From Mesobacterium_A hydrothermale (GTDB taxonomy: Bacteria; Pseudomonadota; Alphaproteobacteria; Rhodobacterales; Rhodobacteraceae), in the NCBI RefSeq assembly GCF_035818635.1, contig NZ_JAYLLH010000018.1, positions 1 to 64,000 of the forward strand: a stretch of 64,000 bases of DNA. Direction: 5' to 3'. Shown one piece after another: positions 17,353 to 25,778 of the stretch. The translations under genes were made by a program, and so were the position numbers. The notes below the pieces were generated by a model. That model was not told the DNA's origin. It made no database searches and saw only the letters and a list, made by a program, of their open reading frames with translations. Each line of letters begins with the position of its first letter. Within the stretch, counting starts at the first letter, position 1.

Positions 17353-18612
17353 ATGAGCATTTCCACACCCGTCACCGCCAATGGCCGCACCTACCCGGTG
17401 CCGAAAACCTGCGCGATCGCCATCTGCCTGGATGGCTGCGAACCCGAATACCTCGAGGTCGCGATTGCCGAAGGCCTGATGCCGACGCTCAAGCGGATCC
17501 GCGAAACCGGCACCGACCGGTTGGCCCATTCGGTGATCCCGTCGTTCACCAACCCCAACAACCTGTCCATCGCCACCGGGCGGCCGCCTTCGGTGCACGG
17601 CATCTGCGGCAATTACCTGTACGACCCGGAAACCGGCGAAGAGGTGATGATGAACGACGTGCGTTTCCTGCGCGCGCCGACGGTGTTTTCGAAATTCTAC
17701 GAGGCCGGCGCCCGCGTCGCCATGGTCACCGCCAAGGACAAGCTGCGCGCGCTGCTGGGCTCTGGCCTGAAATTCGACGAAGACCGCGCGATTGCTTTTT
17801 CCTCGGAACGCTCGGGGGACACCACCAAGGCCGAACACGGCATCGACAACGCCAGCGACTGGCTGGGCATGCCGGTGCCCGAGGTCTATTCCGCCGACCT
17901 GTCGGAATTCGTCTTTGCCGCCGGCGTCAAGCTGCTCAAGGAATGGCATCCGGACGTGATGTACCTGTCGACCACCGACTACATCCAGCACAAGTTCGCC
18001 CCCGACGAACAGGGCGCCAAGGATTTCTATGCCATGTTCGACCGCTACCTGACCGAACTCGATGCGTTGGGGGCAGCCATTGTCGTCACCGCCGATCACG
18101 GCATGAAGCCCAAGCACAACGCCGACGGCACCCCCGCCGTGGTCTATGTGCAGGACCTGCTGGACAGCTGGCTTGGCAAGGACGCCGCGCGGGTAATCCT
18201 GCCGATCACCGATCCTTATGTCGTGCACCACGGGGCGCTTGGCTCTTTTGCCACTGCCTACCTGCCCGACGGCGCCGACGTGGATGCCATCGTGCAGCGG
18301 CTGAAGGGTGTTGACGGCATGCTGGAGGTCACCACAAAGGCCGAAGCGGTTGAAAAATACGACCTGCCCGCCGACCGCATCGGCGATGTCGTCATGATCT
18401 CGACCGAGAACATGACGCTGGGCACGTCCGAGCACTGCCACGATCTGGCGGCGCTGAAGGAGCCGCTGCGCAGCCACGGCGGGCTGACCGAACAGGAAGT
18501 CCCGTTCATCGTGAACCGCGTGATCGACCTGCCGGACGCCCCGGTGCTGCGCAATTTCGATGCGTTCTTCTATGCCACCACCGCGGCAGCGCTGGAACCG
18601 GTTTCGGCCTGA
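17353..18612 (+). CDS. phnA: Phosphonoacetate hydrolase
   Basis: 419-residue zinc hydrolase of the alkaline-phosphatase superfamily. Residues matching the two-metal site and nucleophile of Sinorhizobium PhnA are visible: D27 in CLDGCEP, nucleophile T66 in PSFTNPNN, D209 and H213 in TTDYIQHKFAP, D248 and H249 in TADHGMKPK, and H375 in RSHGGL. It cleaves the C-P bond of phosphonoacetate to acetate and phosphate in the cytosol. ATG 17353 is 13 bases after the phnW stop. The in-frame ATG at 17287 lies inside phnW and is rejected. phnY follows after 11 bases, so the three genes form one transcription unit. Confidence 0.95.
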   Translation: MSISTPVTANGRTYPVPKTCAIAICLDGCEPEYLEVAIAEGLMPTLKRIRETGTDRLAHSVIPSFTNPNNLSIATGRPPSVHGICGNYLYDPETGEEVMMNDVRFLRAPTVFSKFYEAGARVAMVTAKDKLRALLGSGLKFDEDRAIAFSSERSGDTTKAEHGIDNASDWLGMPVPEVYSADLSEFVFAAGVKLLKEWHPDVMYLSTTDYIQHKFAPDEQGAKDFYAMFDRYLTELDALGAAIVVTADHGMKPKHNADGTPAVVYVQDLLDSWLGKDAARVILPITDPYVVHHGALGSFATAYLPDGADVDAIVQRLKGVDGMLEVTTKAEAVEKYDLPADRIGDVVMISTENMTLGTSEHCHDLAALKEPLRSHGGLTEQEVPFIVNRVIDLPDAPVLRNFDAFFYATTAAALEPVSA

Positions 18613-18623
18613 GGGAGATGGGA

Positions 18624-20066
18624 ATGACCGTGGAAATCCGACACGAGGCGATGCGCATCGGGGGCCGCAAGGTGACCACCCCAGACGTGATCGAGGTGCT
18701 TTATCCCTATACCGACGAGGTCGTCGGCACCGTGCCCGCGGGCAAGGCCGAACACGCGGCAGAGGCCTTTGCCATCGCCGCCGCCTACCAGTGCAAGCTG
18801 ACACGCTATGAACGCCAGCAGATCCTGTATCGCGCGGCTAACCTGATCCGCGACCGGCGCGAGGAGCTCGCGCATTGGCTGGTGCTGGAACTGGGCATCT
18901 GCAAGCAGCACGCGCTCTACGAGGCGGGGCGCGCCTATGACGTGTTCACCTTCGCCGGGCAGCTGGCGATCATGGATGACGGCCAGATCTTCAGCTGTGA
19001 CCTGACCCCGCAGGGCAAGGCGCGCAAGATCTATACCAAGCGCGAACCGGTCCGGGCGATTTCGGCGATCACGCCGTTCAACCACCCGCTGAACATGGTC
19101 GCGCACAAGATCGCCCCCGCCATCGCCGTGGGCAGTCCGATGGTCTGCAAGCCCACGGAACTGACACCGCTGACCGCGCTCACCCTGGCGGATATCCTGT
19201 ACGAGGCGGGCCTGCCGCCCGAGATGTTCCAGGTGGTGACGGGTCTGCCCGCCGATATCGGCGACGCGATGATCCTCGATGACAACATCGACATCATCAC
19301 CTTCACCGGCGGCGTGCCGGTGGGCAAGATGATTGCGTCGAAAGCCAGCTACAAGCGGACCGCGCTGGAACTGGGCGGCAATGACCCGCTGATCATCCTG
19401 AACGACCTGTCGGCAGAGGACCTGGCCAAGGCGGCGACGATCGCCGTTGCCGGGGCCACGGGCAACTCGGGCCAGCGCTGCACCGCGGTCAAGCGTATCC
19501 TGGTGCAGGACAGCGTGGCGGATACCTTTGTCCCGCTGGTTCTGGAGCGCGCGAAGGCGCTGCGCCATGGCGACCCGATGGACCCCGAAACCCAGCTGGG
19601 CTGCGTGATCCATTCGAAGGCCGCGGAAACCTTCGAGCGGCGGGTGTTCGATGCCGAGAAAGAGGGCGCGCAGATCCTGTATCACCCCGGCCGCAGGGGC
19701 GCACTGCTGCCGCCGATCACGGTTGATCACGTGCCCCATGACAGCGAACTGGTGATGGAGGAAACCTTTGGCCCGATCGTGCCGATCGTGCGCGTGCCCG
19801 ATGACGATGCCGCGGTGATGGCGATTTCCAACTCGACCCAGTTCGGCCTGTCCTCGGGCGTCTGCACCAACGATTTCCGCCGGATGCAGGCCTATATCGA
19901 GGGGCTGAACGTGGGCAACGTGAACATCTGGGAACAGCCCGGCTACCGGATCGAGATGTCGCCCTTCGGGGGGATCAAGGATTCCGGAAACGGGGTGAAG
20001 GAAGGCGTGCTGGAGGCGATGAAATTCTCCACCAATGTGAAGACCTATTCGCTGCCCTGGCCATAA
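18624..20066 (+). CDS. phnY: Phosphonoacetaldehyde dehydrogenase
   Basis: 480-residue aldehyde dehydrogenase. The general base E249 lies in ALELGGNDP and the catalytic C286 in GNSGQRCTAV. MEETFGPIVPIV and SPFGGIKDSGNG are the late family signatures. It oxidises phosphonoacetaldehyde to phosphonoacetate with NAD, linking PhnW to PhnA. GGGAG precedes ATG 18624 by six bases, whereas it abuts the in-frame ATG at 18618 too closely. Other aldehyde dehydrogenases share these motifs, and the assignment rests on the phnW-phnA context plus the enzyme type. The 187-base stretch to the next gene is full of short repeats. Confidence 0.92.
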   Translation: MTVEIRHEAMRIGGRKVTTPDVIEVLYPYTDEVVGTVPAGKAEHAAEAFAIAAAYQCKLTRYERQQILYRAANLIRDRREELAHWLVLELGICKQHALYEAGRAYDVFTFAGQLAIMDDGQIFSCDLTPQGKARKIYTKREPVRAISAITPFNHPLNMVAHKIAPAIAVGSPMVCKPTELTPLTALTLADILYEAGLPPEMFQVVTGLPADIGDAMILDDNIDIITFTGGVPVGKMIASKASYKRTALELGGNDPLIILNDLSAEDLAKAATIAVAGATGNSGQRCTAVKRILVQDSVADTFVPLVLERAKALRHGDPMDPETQLGCVIHSKAAETFERRVFDAEKEGAQILYHPGRRGALLPPITVDHVPHDSELVMEETFGPIVPIVRVPDDDAAVMAISNSTQFGLSSGVCTNDFRRMQAYIEGLNVGNVNIWEQPGYRIEMSPFGGIKDSGNGVKEGVLEAMKFSTNVKTYSLPWP

Positions 20067-20112
20067 GCGCGGGCCTTCGGGTTTCGGACCGGGCTGCGCC
20101 CGGTCCGACCCG

Positions 20113-20186
20113 CGCGGCTGCGCCGCGTCGAAAAAGGGGGGTGCGGCTGCGCCGCGTTGAAAAGGGGGGGCGCGGCTGCGCCGCGC
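20113..20186. repeat. Tandem hairpin repeats after phnY
   Basis: A unit of about 30 bases, GCGGCTGCGCCGCG followed by a short A-run and 6-7 G, occurs twice. A third copy keeps only the hairpin part. Each unit holds the stem CGGC/GCCG with a 3-base loop. The G-runs alternate with the stems, so G-rich structures are possible in the phnY-pbfA mRNA. Confidence 0.7.
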
Positions 20187-20234
20187 ATGGGGGCTCTGCC
20201 CCCATACCCCCGAGGTATTTGGAAAACCAAAGAC
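20187..20234. repeat. Composite element: hairpin plus box upstream of pbfA
   Basis: Hairpin ATGGGGGC/GCCCCCAT with loop TCT (20187-20205), then ACCCCC, then the box GGTATTTGGAAAACCAAAG within 20212-20234, ending 19 bases before the next ATG. The same order of parts is seen at 49979-50029 (reverse strand) and at 59441-59508, where the run is shorter. Confidence 0.75.
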
Positions 20235-20253
20235 GAAGCAGGTTTGTAGCAGG

Positions 20254-21600
20254 ATGGGCATGCGGCATACGGAAGGCGAGGCGAATACCTCTGCGGCGCG
20301 GGCCGCCTGGGCGGCGCGCGAAGATCATAACGCGACGCAGGACCTGCTTTCGCGGGATGCGGATGCCTTCTTGCACCAGTCGCTGTCGTCACCCTGCGTG
20401 GCGACGATTGCCCGGGCCGAGGGCATCTGGATCGAGGATACCGCCGGGCGGCGGTTCATGGATTTCCATGGCAATTCCGTGCACCACATCGGCTATGGTC
20501 ACCCCCGGGTGATCGCGGCGATCAAGGACCAGCTGGACAGTTTGCCGTTTTCGCCGCGGCGGTTCACCAATGACGTGAGCGTGACCCTGGCCGAGCGGCT
20601 GGCGGCGCTGGCGCCCGGTGACTTGGGAAAGGTTCTGTTCACCACCGGCGGGTCGGACGCGGTCGAGGTGGCGCTGCGGTTGGCGCGGGCGGCGACCGGG
20701 CGGTTCAAGACGCTGAGCTTCTGGGATGCGTTCCATGGCGCGGGCTTTGGCGCGTCGAGCGTGGGGGGCGAGGCGACCTTTCGTTCCGGCATTGCCGGGC
20801 CGCTGTTGCCGGGGGCGGAACACGTGGCGCCGTTCAATTGCAGCGCCTGCGCCTACGGGCATCCGGGGCCGGAGACCTGCGGGCTGGCCTGCGCGAAGAT
20901 GGTGGAGTTCGTGCTGCAACGCGAAGGCGACGTGGCCGCCGTGATCGCAGAGCCGATGCGCGCGGTGCCGGTGGTGCCGCCGCCGGGCTATTGGCAGGCG
21001 GTGCAGGCGGCCTGTCACCGTCATGGTGCGTTGTTGATCATGGATGAAATCCCGACCGGGCTGGGCAAGACCGGACGGTTCTTCGCCTTCGACCACGACG
21101 GGATCACGCCGGACATCGTGGTGCTGGGCAAGGCGCTGGGGGGCGCGACCCTGCCATTGGCCGCGGTCGTGGCGCGGCGGGACCTGGACGTGGCGGGGGA
21201 GTTCGCCATCGGCCACTATACCCACGAAAAGAACCCGGTGACCGCGCGCGCGGCACTGGCGACGCTAGATGTGATCGAGGACGAAGGGCTTGTGGCGCGG
21301 GCGGCGCGGCTTGGCGCCCGTGCCATGGACCGGCTGCGCGACCGGCTGTTGGGCTGTCCCATCGTGGCGGATGTGCGCGGGCGCGGCTGCCTGTTCGGGG
21401 TGGCGATCTGTGCGCCGGATGGCCGCGCATCGCCCGACCTGGCCGAACGCATCTACTATGCCTGCCTGGCGCAGGGGCTGAGTTTCAAGATCAGCGCGGG
21501 CAACGTGCTGACGCTGTCGCCGCCGATGGTGATCGCCGAGGCCGATCTGGACCGCGCGCTGGAGATCGTCGAAACCGCCATCCTGGATGCCGCGGGTTGA
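20254..21600 (+). CDS. pbfA: PbfA-like (R)-1-hydroxy-2-aminoethylphosphonate ammonia-lyase
   Basis: 448-residue class III aminotransferase-fold PLP protein. The cofactor loop is TTGGSDAVE near residue 130, the Asp in IMDEIPTGLGKTGR binds the pyridine ring, and PLP lysine K293 lies in VLGKALGGATLP. By general annotation it would be an aminotransferase. Its place after phnWAY, the FLHQSLSSPC opening and the FMDFHGNSVHHIGYGHP stretch fit the PbfA group, which eliminates ammonia from 1-hydroxy-2-aminoethylphosphonate to give phosphonoacetaldehyde. That would give PhnY and PhnA a second substrate entrance. ATG 20254 is used, and 20260 is possible. Four cysteines at 196-213 (CSAC, C, C) look like a metal-binding cluster and are unusual for the fold. 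Confidence 0.75.
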   Translation: MGMRHTEGEANTSAARAAWAAREDHNATQDLLSRDADAFLHQSLSSPCVATIARAEGIWIEDTAGRRFMDFHGNSVHHIGYGHPRVIAAIKDQLDSLPFSPRRFTNDVSVTLAERLAALAPGDLGKVLFTTGGSDAVEVALRLARAATGRFKTLSFWDAFHGAGFGASSVGGEATFRSGIAGPLLPGAEHVAPFNCSACAYGHPGPETCGLACAKMVEFVLQREGDVAAVIAEPMRAVPVVPPPGYWQAVQAACHRHGALLIMDEIPTGLGKTGRFFAFDHDGITPDIVVLGKALGGATLPLAAVVARRDLDVAGEFAIGHYTHEKNPVTARAALATLDVIEDEGLVARAARLGARAMDRLRDRLLGCPIVADVRGRGCLFGVAICAPDGRASPDLAERIYYACLAQGLSFKISAGNVLTLSPPMVIAEADLDRALEIVETAILDAAG

Positions 21601-22433
21601 GCGGCACGGTCTTTGCCATCGTGCTGCTGGCGGCGGTGATGCACGCCGGGTGGAACGCGCTGGTCAAGGCATCCGGCGACCGGCTGGCACTCATGGGATT
21701 GATCTCCGTGGGTCATGTGCTGCCGGCGCTGGCGCTGGTGCCGTTCGTGCCGCTTCCCGGGTGGGAAAGCGTGCCATACATCGCCGCCTCGACCGCGATT
21801 CACTGGGGCTATTACTGGCTGTTGACCGTGGCGTACCGTCTGGGCGACCTGTCGCTGGTTTATCCCATCGCGCGCGGGTCTGCGCCGCTGTTGGTGGCGC
21901 TTGGCGCGCAGATCTTCACGGGCGAGCATCTGCCGCCGCTGGCCTGGGCCGGGGTGGGGGTGGTGTCGTTGGGCATCTTCCTGCTTGCATTGCGGCCACG
22001 GGGCGGGGCGCTGCCGCTGAGCGGCATGGGGGCGGCGGCGCTGGTGGCGCTGCTGATCACCGCCTATTCCATCGTCGATGGCACCGGGGTGCGGCTGCCC
22101 CAGATGGCGCTGTCCTATGTTGTCTGGCTGTTCATCGGCGAAATCCTGTTTGCGGCCTGGGCGCTGTGGGTGCGGCGGGCGGCCTTGCCGGCGATTTCGC
22201 GCCGTGGCCTGTGGATCGGCATTGCCGGGGGCGTGGTGTCGGCAACGGCCTATGCGCTGGCGCTTTGGGCCAAGACCCAGGCCCCCATCGGCATGGTCAG
22301 TGCATTGCGCGAAACATCCGTGCTGATCGCGGCGCTGATCGGGGTCATTGCCTTTGGCGAACGGCCCGTGGGCATTCGGCTGTTGTCGGGGGGGGTGGTC
22401 TGCGTGGGCGCGGCGCTGCTGGCTGTGGCCTGA
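21597..22433 (+). CDS. EamA-family membrane transporter
   Basis: 278-residue integral membrane protein with ten predicted membrane segments in two repeated EamA halves (about residues 1-135 and 145-278). A conserved second-half stretch reads SALRETSVLIAALIGVIAFGERP. The start is TTG at 21597, overlapping the stop of pbfA as TTGA. The first ATG further in would remove most of the first membrane helix, so TTG is preferred. Coupling to the phosphonate genes suggests transport of a pathway substrate, intermediate or product, but the family moves many small molecules and no substrate can be read from the sequence. Confidence 0.85.
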   Translation: MSGTVFAIVLLAAVMHAGWNALVKASGDRLALMGLISVGHVLPALALVPFVPLPGWESVPYIAASTAIHWGYYWLLTVAYRLGDLSLVYPIARGSAPLLVALGAQIFTGEHLPPLAWAGVGVVSLGIFLLALRPRGGALPLSGMGAAALVALLITAYSIVDGTGVRLPQMALSYVVWLFIGEILFAAWALWVRRAALPAISRRGLWIGIAGGVVSATAYALALWAKTQAPIGMVSALRETSVLIAALIGVIAFGERPVGIRLLSGGVVCVGAALLAVA

Positions 22434-22507
22434 GGACAGCTGCCGCAAGGTAAACCCACATTGCCCCACAAATTGCGCCTTGCGGGCCTGTCTTTTTCTG
22501 GCTAGTC

Positions 22508-23329
22508 GTGGAAAACGACGAGCCGCCGCAGCAGGACAGCCCTTTGCTCAAACAGATTGACACGCATCATACCCATCGAGAGGTGGAGTTGCTTGAAACT
22601 TTGCGCAGCCTGGGCGGGTCTGCCCGCACAGCGGCGCTGGCAGAGGCACTGAACGTGTCGGAAGAGACCGTGCGCCGCACCGTCAAGGCGCTTGCCAAGG
22701 CGGACCTGGTGCAGCGGGTGCATGGTGGTGTCTATCTGACCAACGTCGACGCCTATGCGCCGGTGCATTCCCGTCTGAACCGCAATGCCGCCGAAAAGAT
22801 GCGCATCGCCAACAGCGCTGCGGCGATGATTCCGAACGGGGCCAGCGTGTTTCTGGATGTCGGCTCGACCACCACCTACCTTGCCGAACGGTTGAAGGAT
22901 CATCGCAACCTGACCGTCGTGACCAACGCGATCAATGCCGCGCAGGCGCTGGTCGGGCGCAACCACAACCAGGTGTTTCTTGCGGGTGGAGAGATGCGCG
23001 AGGCGGAATTCGGTACCTTCGGTCCGGAAACCGCCGCCTATATCGCGCGGTTCAACATCGATATCGCGGTGCTGAGCGTGGACGGCGTCGATGCCCAGGC
23101 GGGGTTCCTTCTGGCCGGATCGGCAGAGGCGGACCTGGCGCGGTCCGTGGCGGCGCAGGCGCGCCGCGTGATCGTGGTCGCGGACCAAAGCAAATTCGGC
23201 CAGGGCGCGCCGATGGTGGCCTTCCCGGCCGAACAGGCCGACGTGTTGATCACTGACAGCGCGCTGCGCCCGCCGTTCCAGCACAGCCTGGACGCCTGGC
23301 AGGTCGAGGTCGTGCTGGCGGGCGCGTGA
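22508..23329 (+). CDS. DeoR/GlpR-family transcriptional regulator
   Basis: 273-residue repressor-type protein. The winged helix-turn-helix occupies about residues 20-75 (ALAEALNVSEETVRRTVKAL, VQRVHGGVYL), followed by the DeoR sensor domain resembling a sugar-phosphate isomerase fold (FLDVGSTTTYLAERL near 115, VVADQSKFG near 225). Members usually sense phosphorylated sugars or similar phosphate metabolites. It begins with GTG at 22508, 74 bases after the EamA gene on the same strand, and ends 9 bases from the convergent moeA. Whether it regulates the phosphonate block or a remote target cannot be told here. Confidence 0.88.
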   Translation: MENDEPPQQDSPLLKQIDTHHTHREVELLETLRSLGGSARTAALAEALNVSEETVRRTVKALAKADLVQRVHGGVYLTNVDAYAPVHSRLNRNAAEKMRIANSAAAMIPNGASVFLDVGSTTTYLAERLKDHRNLTVVTNAINAAQALVGRNHNQVFLAGGEMREAEFGTFGPETAAYIARFNIDIAVLSVDGVDAQAGFLLAGSAEADLARSVAAQARRVIVVADQSKFGQGAPMVAFPAEQADVLITDSALRPPFQHSLDAWQVEVVLAGA

Positions 23330-23338
23330 TCCGCCGGC

Positions 23339-24505
23339 CTAGATCGGCAGATAGTCCACCAGCGCACCGGCCGCGCGTGCGGGATCGTCAACGGGGCGCA
23401 CCACCAGCGCGTTTGCCGCGCCCAGAACGCTGAGCAGGCTGCTGTCCTGACGTTCGAAAATCCGCAGACCGTCCGGCCCCAATGCCGCGCGCATGTAATG
23501 TTCGCGTGGGCCGTTCGCGCCAATCGGCGCGGCCAGCGGCGCGGTCAGGCGCGGGGCAGGGGCGGTGCCCAGGCCCAGCAAGGCACGGATCACCGGCGCC
23601 ACGAAGACATGGCCGCAGACCATGGCCGACACCGGGTTTCCGGGCAGGCCGATCATCATCTTGCCGCCCATCCGGCCCGACATCAGCGGCTTGCCCGGGC
23701 GCATCTTGACCTTGTAGAAGGCCCGGCTCATCCCCAGGGCCTCGGTCACACCGGCAACCAGATCGTGATCGCCAACCGACGCACCGCCGATGGTGATCAC
23801 CAGGTCGGCGTCGTCGGTCAGATCGAACGCCAGCTTCAGCGACTCCACGTTGTCGCGCGCGATGGGCAGCAGGCGCGGCTCTGCCCCGATCTGGTGCAGC
23901 ATCGCGTGCAGGCCAAAGGTGTTCGACGCGATGATCTGGTCCGGCCCCGGCTCTTCCCCCGGCATGACCAGTTCGTTGCCGGTGGAAATCAGCGCGACCC
24001 TCGGGCGGCGCGTCACCGGAACGGTGGGGATGTTCATCGCCGCCAGAAGGGCGACATCGTTGGGCGTCAGGACACGCGGCGCGGGGATCTCTGCCCCGGC
24101 GGCGAAATCGTTGCCGGCGGGGCGGATGTTGGTCCCGGAGTCGAGCTTGTCGCCGATCGTGATCGTGTCGCCGGTGCGGGTCACGTCCTCTTGAATGACG
24201 ACGCGGGTTGCGCCGGCGGGCACCGGCGCGCCGGTGAAGATGCGCACCGCCTGACCCGCACCGACCGTGCCGTCATACCGCAGCCCGGCGGCAGATTCCC
24301 CGATCACCGTCAGCATGTCGCCGGGCCGCGCGGCCGTCACCGCATAGCCGTCCATGGCTGAGGCGTCGAACGGTGGCTGTGTCCGGCGCGCGCTGACCGG
24401 GCGGGCCAGCACCCGGCCGACGGCGAACATCAGCGGAACCTCTTCGACCGGCAGCGGCCGGGCCAGCGCGAACAGCGTGTCGAGCGCTTCGGATACCGTG
24501 ATCAT
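23339..24505 (-). CDS. moeA: Molybdopterin molybdenumtransferase MoeA
   Basis: 388-residue MoeA. It opens with the domain containing PPFDASAMDGYAV near residue 45. The mid-protein GGASVGDHDLV (near 245) and the PGKPLMSGRMGGKMMIGLPGNPVSA region (near 275-295) form the MPT-AMP site where molybdate is inserted. The protein completes molybdenum cofactor synthesis in the cytosol. It overlaps moaC by 4 bases (24502-24505) and is the last gene of the trp/moa cluster. In many Rhodobacteraceae lexA follows moeA, but here a DeoR gene lies on the opposite strand. Confidence 0.95.
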   Translation of the reverse strand: MITVSEALDTLFALARPLPVEEVPLMFAVGRVLARPVSARRTQPPFDASAMDGYAVTAARPGDMLTVIGESAAGLRYDGTVGAGQAVRIFTGAPVPAGATRVVIQEDVTRTGDTITIGDKLDSGTNIRPAGNDFAAGAEIPAPRVLTPNDVALLAAMNIPTVPVTRRPRVALISTGNELVMPGEEPGPDQIIASNTFGLHAMLHQIGAEPRLLPIARDNVESLKLAFDLTDDADLVITIGGASVGDHDLVAGVTEALGMSRAFYKVKMRPGKPLMSGRMGGKMMIGLPGNPVSAMVCGHVFVAPVIRALLGLGTAPAPRLTAPLAAPIGANGPREHYMRAALGPDGLRIFERQDSSLLSVLGAANALVVRPVDDPARAAGALVDYLPI

Positions 24506-24978
24506 TGCGCCTCGTACCGCCCTGATTTTCCGCCGTCTTTAAGGATCACGCGGATGCCGCCGATCTCCATCGCCTTGTCCACCGCCTTGGCCATGTCATA
24601 GACCGTCAGCGCGGCGGTGCTGACCGCGGTCAGCGCCTCCATCTCGACGCCGGTCTGGCCGGTGGTCTTGACCGTCGCCTCGATCTGCAGCCCCGGCAGG
24701 TCCGGATCCAGCGTCAGGTCAACCGCCACCTTGGTCACCGGCAGCGGGTGGCACAGCGGGATCAGCTCTGGCGTTTTCTTCGCGCCCATGATCCCCGCCA
24801 GCCGCGCCACGGCGATCACATCACCCTTTTTCGCGCGGCCTTCGGAAATGATATCAAAGGTTTCGCGTGCCATCTTGATGTGTCCGGCGGCGACGGCGAT
24901 GCGGCTGGTGACGGCCTTGTCGGACACGTCGACCATATGGGCATCGCCCTTGGCGTCGAAATGGGTCAGCCCGCTCAT
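24502..24978 (-). CDS. moaC: Cyclic pyranopterin monophosphate synthase MoaC
   Basis: 158-residue MoaC of normal length. It opens LTHFDAKGDAHMVDVSDK and includes KKTPELIPLCHPLPVTKV (residues 69-86) and the conserved GVEMEALTAVSTAALTVYDMAK near 120-140. It converts the MoaA product to cyclic pyranopterin monophosphate, an early molybdopterin step. The 4-base overlaps with trpC upstream and moeA downstream indicate coupled translation. Confidence 0.96.
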   Translation of the reverse strand: MSGLTHFDAKGDAHMVDVSDKAVTSRIAVAAGHIKMARETFDIISEGRAKKGDVIAVARLAGIMGAKKTPELIPLCHPLPVTKVAVDLTLDPDLPGLQIEATVKTTGQTGVEMEALTAVSTAALTVYDMAKAVDKAMEIGGIRVILKDGGKSGRYEAQ

Positions 24979-25778
24979 GCCGGCACCGGATCGGCCAGCA
25001 GGGCCCTTGTCGCCGCGGTCACGTCGTCTTGCCGCATCAGGCTTTCGCCGATCAGAAAGCTGCGCGCGCCGCAGGCGGCCATATCGGCCAGGTCCGCCGG
25101 GGTGAACAGCCCGGATTCCGAAATCAGCAGCCGGTCGGCGGGCACATCCCTGGACAGGTCTCGCGTGGTGTCGAGCGTGGTTTCAAAGGTCTTGAGGTTG
25201 CGGTTGTTGACCCCGATCAGCGGCGATTTCAATTGCAGCGCCCGGGTCAGTTCCTCGGCGTCGTGAACCTCGATCAGCGCGTCCATGCCCCAGGCGAATG
25301 CCGCGTCTTCCAGTTCCGCCGCCTGCGCGTCGCTGACGCTGGCCATGATGATCAGGATGCAATCGGCCCCCAGCGCGCGGGCCTCTGCCACCTGGTAGGT
25401 GTCGTACATGAAATCCTTGCGCAGAGCGGGCAGGCTGGTGGCCGTGCGCGCATCGGTCAGGAACGGTTTCGCCCCCTGGAAGGACGGCGTGTCGGTCAAC
25501 ACCGACAGGCAGGTCGCGCCGCCGTCCTCATAGGCCCTGGCCAGCGTCGCGGGGTCGAAATCGGCGCGGATCAGCCCCTTGGAAGGCGAGGCTTTCTTGA
25601 CCTCTGCAATCAGGCCATACCCGGTATCCTGCGCCGCGCGCAGCGCCTTGGCAAAGCCGCGCACCGGGCTTGCGGCCCGTGCGGCGGCTTCGACCTCTGC
25701 CAGCGGCGTGGCGGCCTTGTCGGCGGCCACTTCTTCCAGCTTGTAGGCCTTGATCTTGTCGAGGATGGTCGTCGTCAT
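24975..25778 (-). CDS. trpC: Indole-3-glycerol-phosphate synthase TrpC
   Basis: 267-residue TIM-barrel enzyme. LIAEVKKASPSKGLI (near residue 55) and LRKDFMYDTYQVAEARALGADCILII carry the catalytic lysines, GVNNRNLKTFE is near 180 and ISESGLFTPADL near 210. It closes the pyrrole ring in tryptophan synthesis. The start at 25778 overlaps the ung stop by 4 bases. The longer in-frame start at 25958 lies inside ung and is rejected. It overlaps moaC by 4 bases. Confidence 0.96.
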   Translation of the reverse strand: MTTTILDKIKAYKLEEVAADKAATPLAEVEAAARAASPVRGFAKALRAAQDTGYGLIAEVKKASPSKGLIRADFDPATLARAYEDGGATCLSVLTDTPSFQGAKPFLTDARTATSLPALRKDFMYDTYQVAEARALGADCILIIMASVSDAQAAELEDAAFAWGMDALIEVHDAEELTRALQLKSPLIGVNNRNLKTFETTLDTTRDLSRDVPADRLLISESGLFTPADLADMAACGARSFLIGESLMRQDDVTAATRALLADPVPA

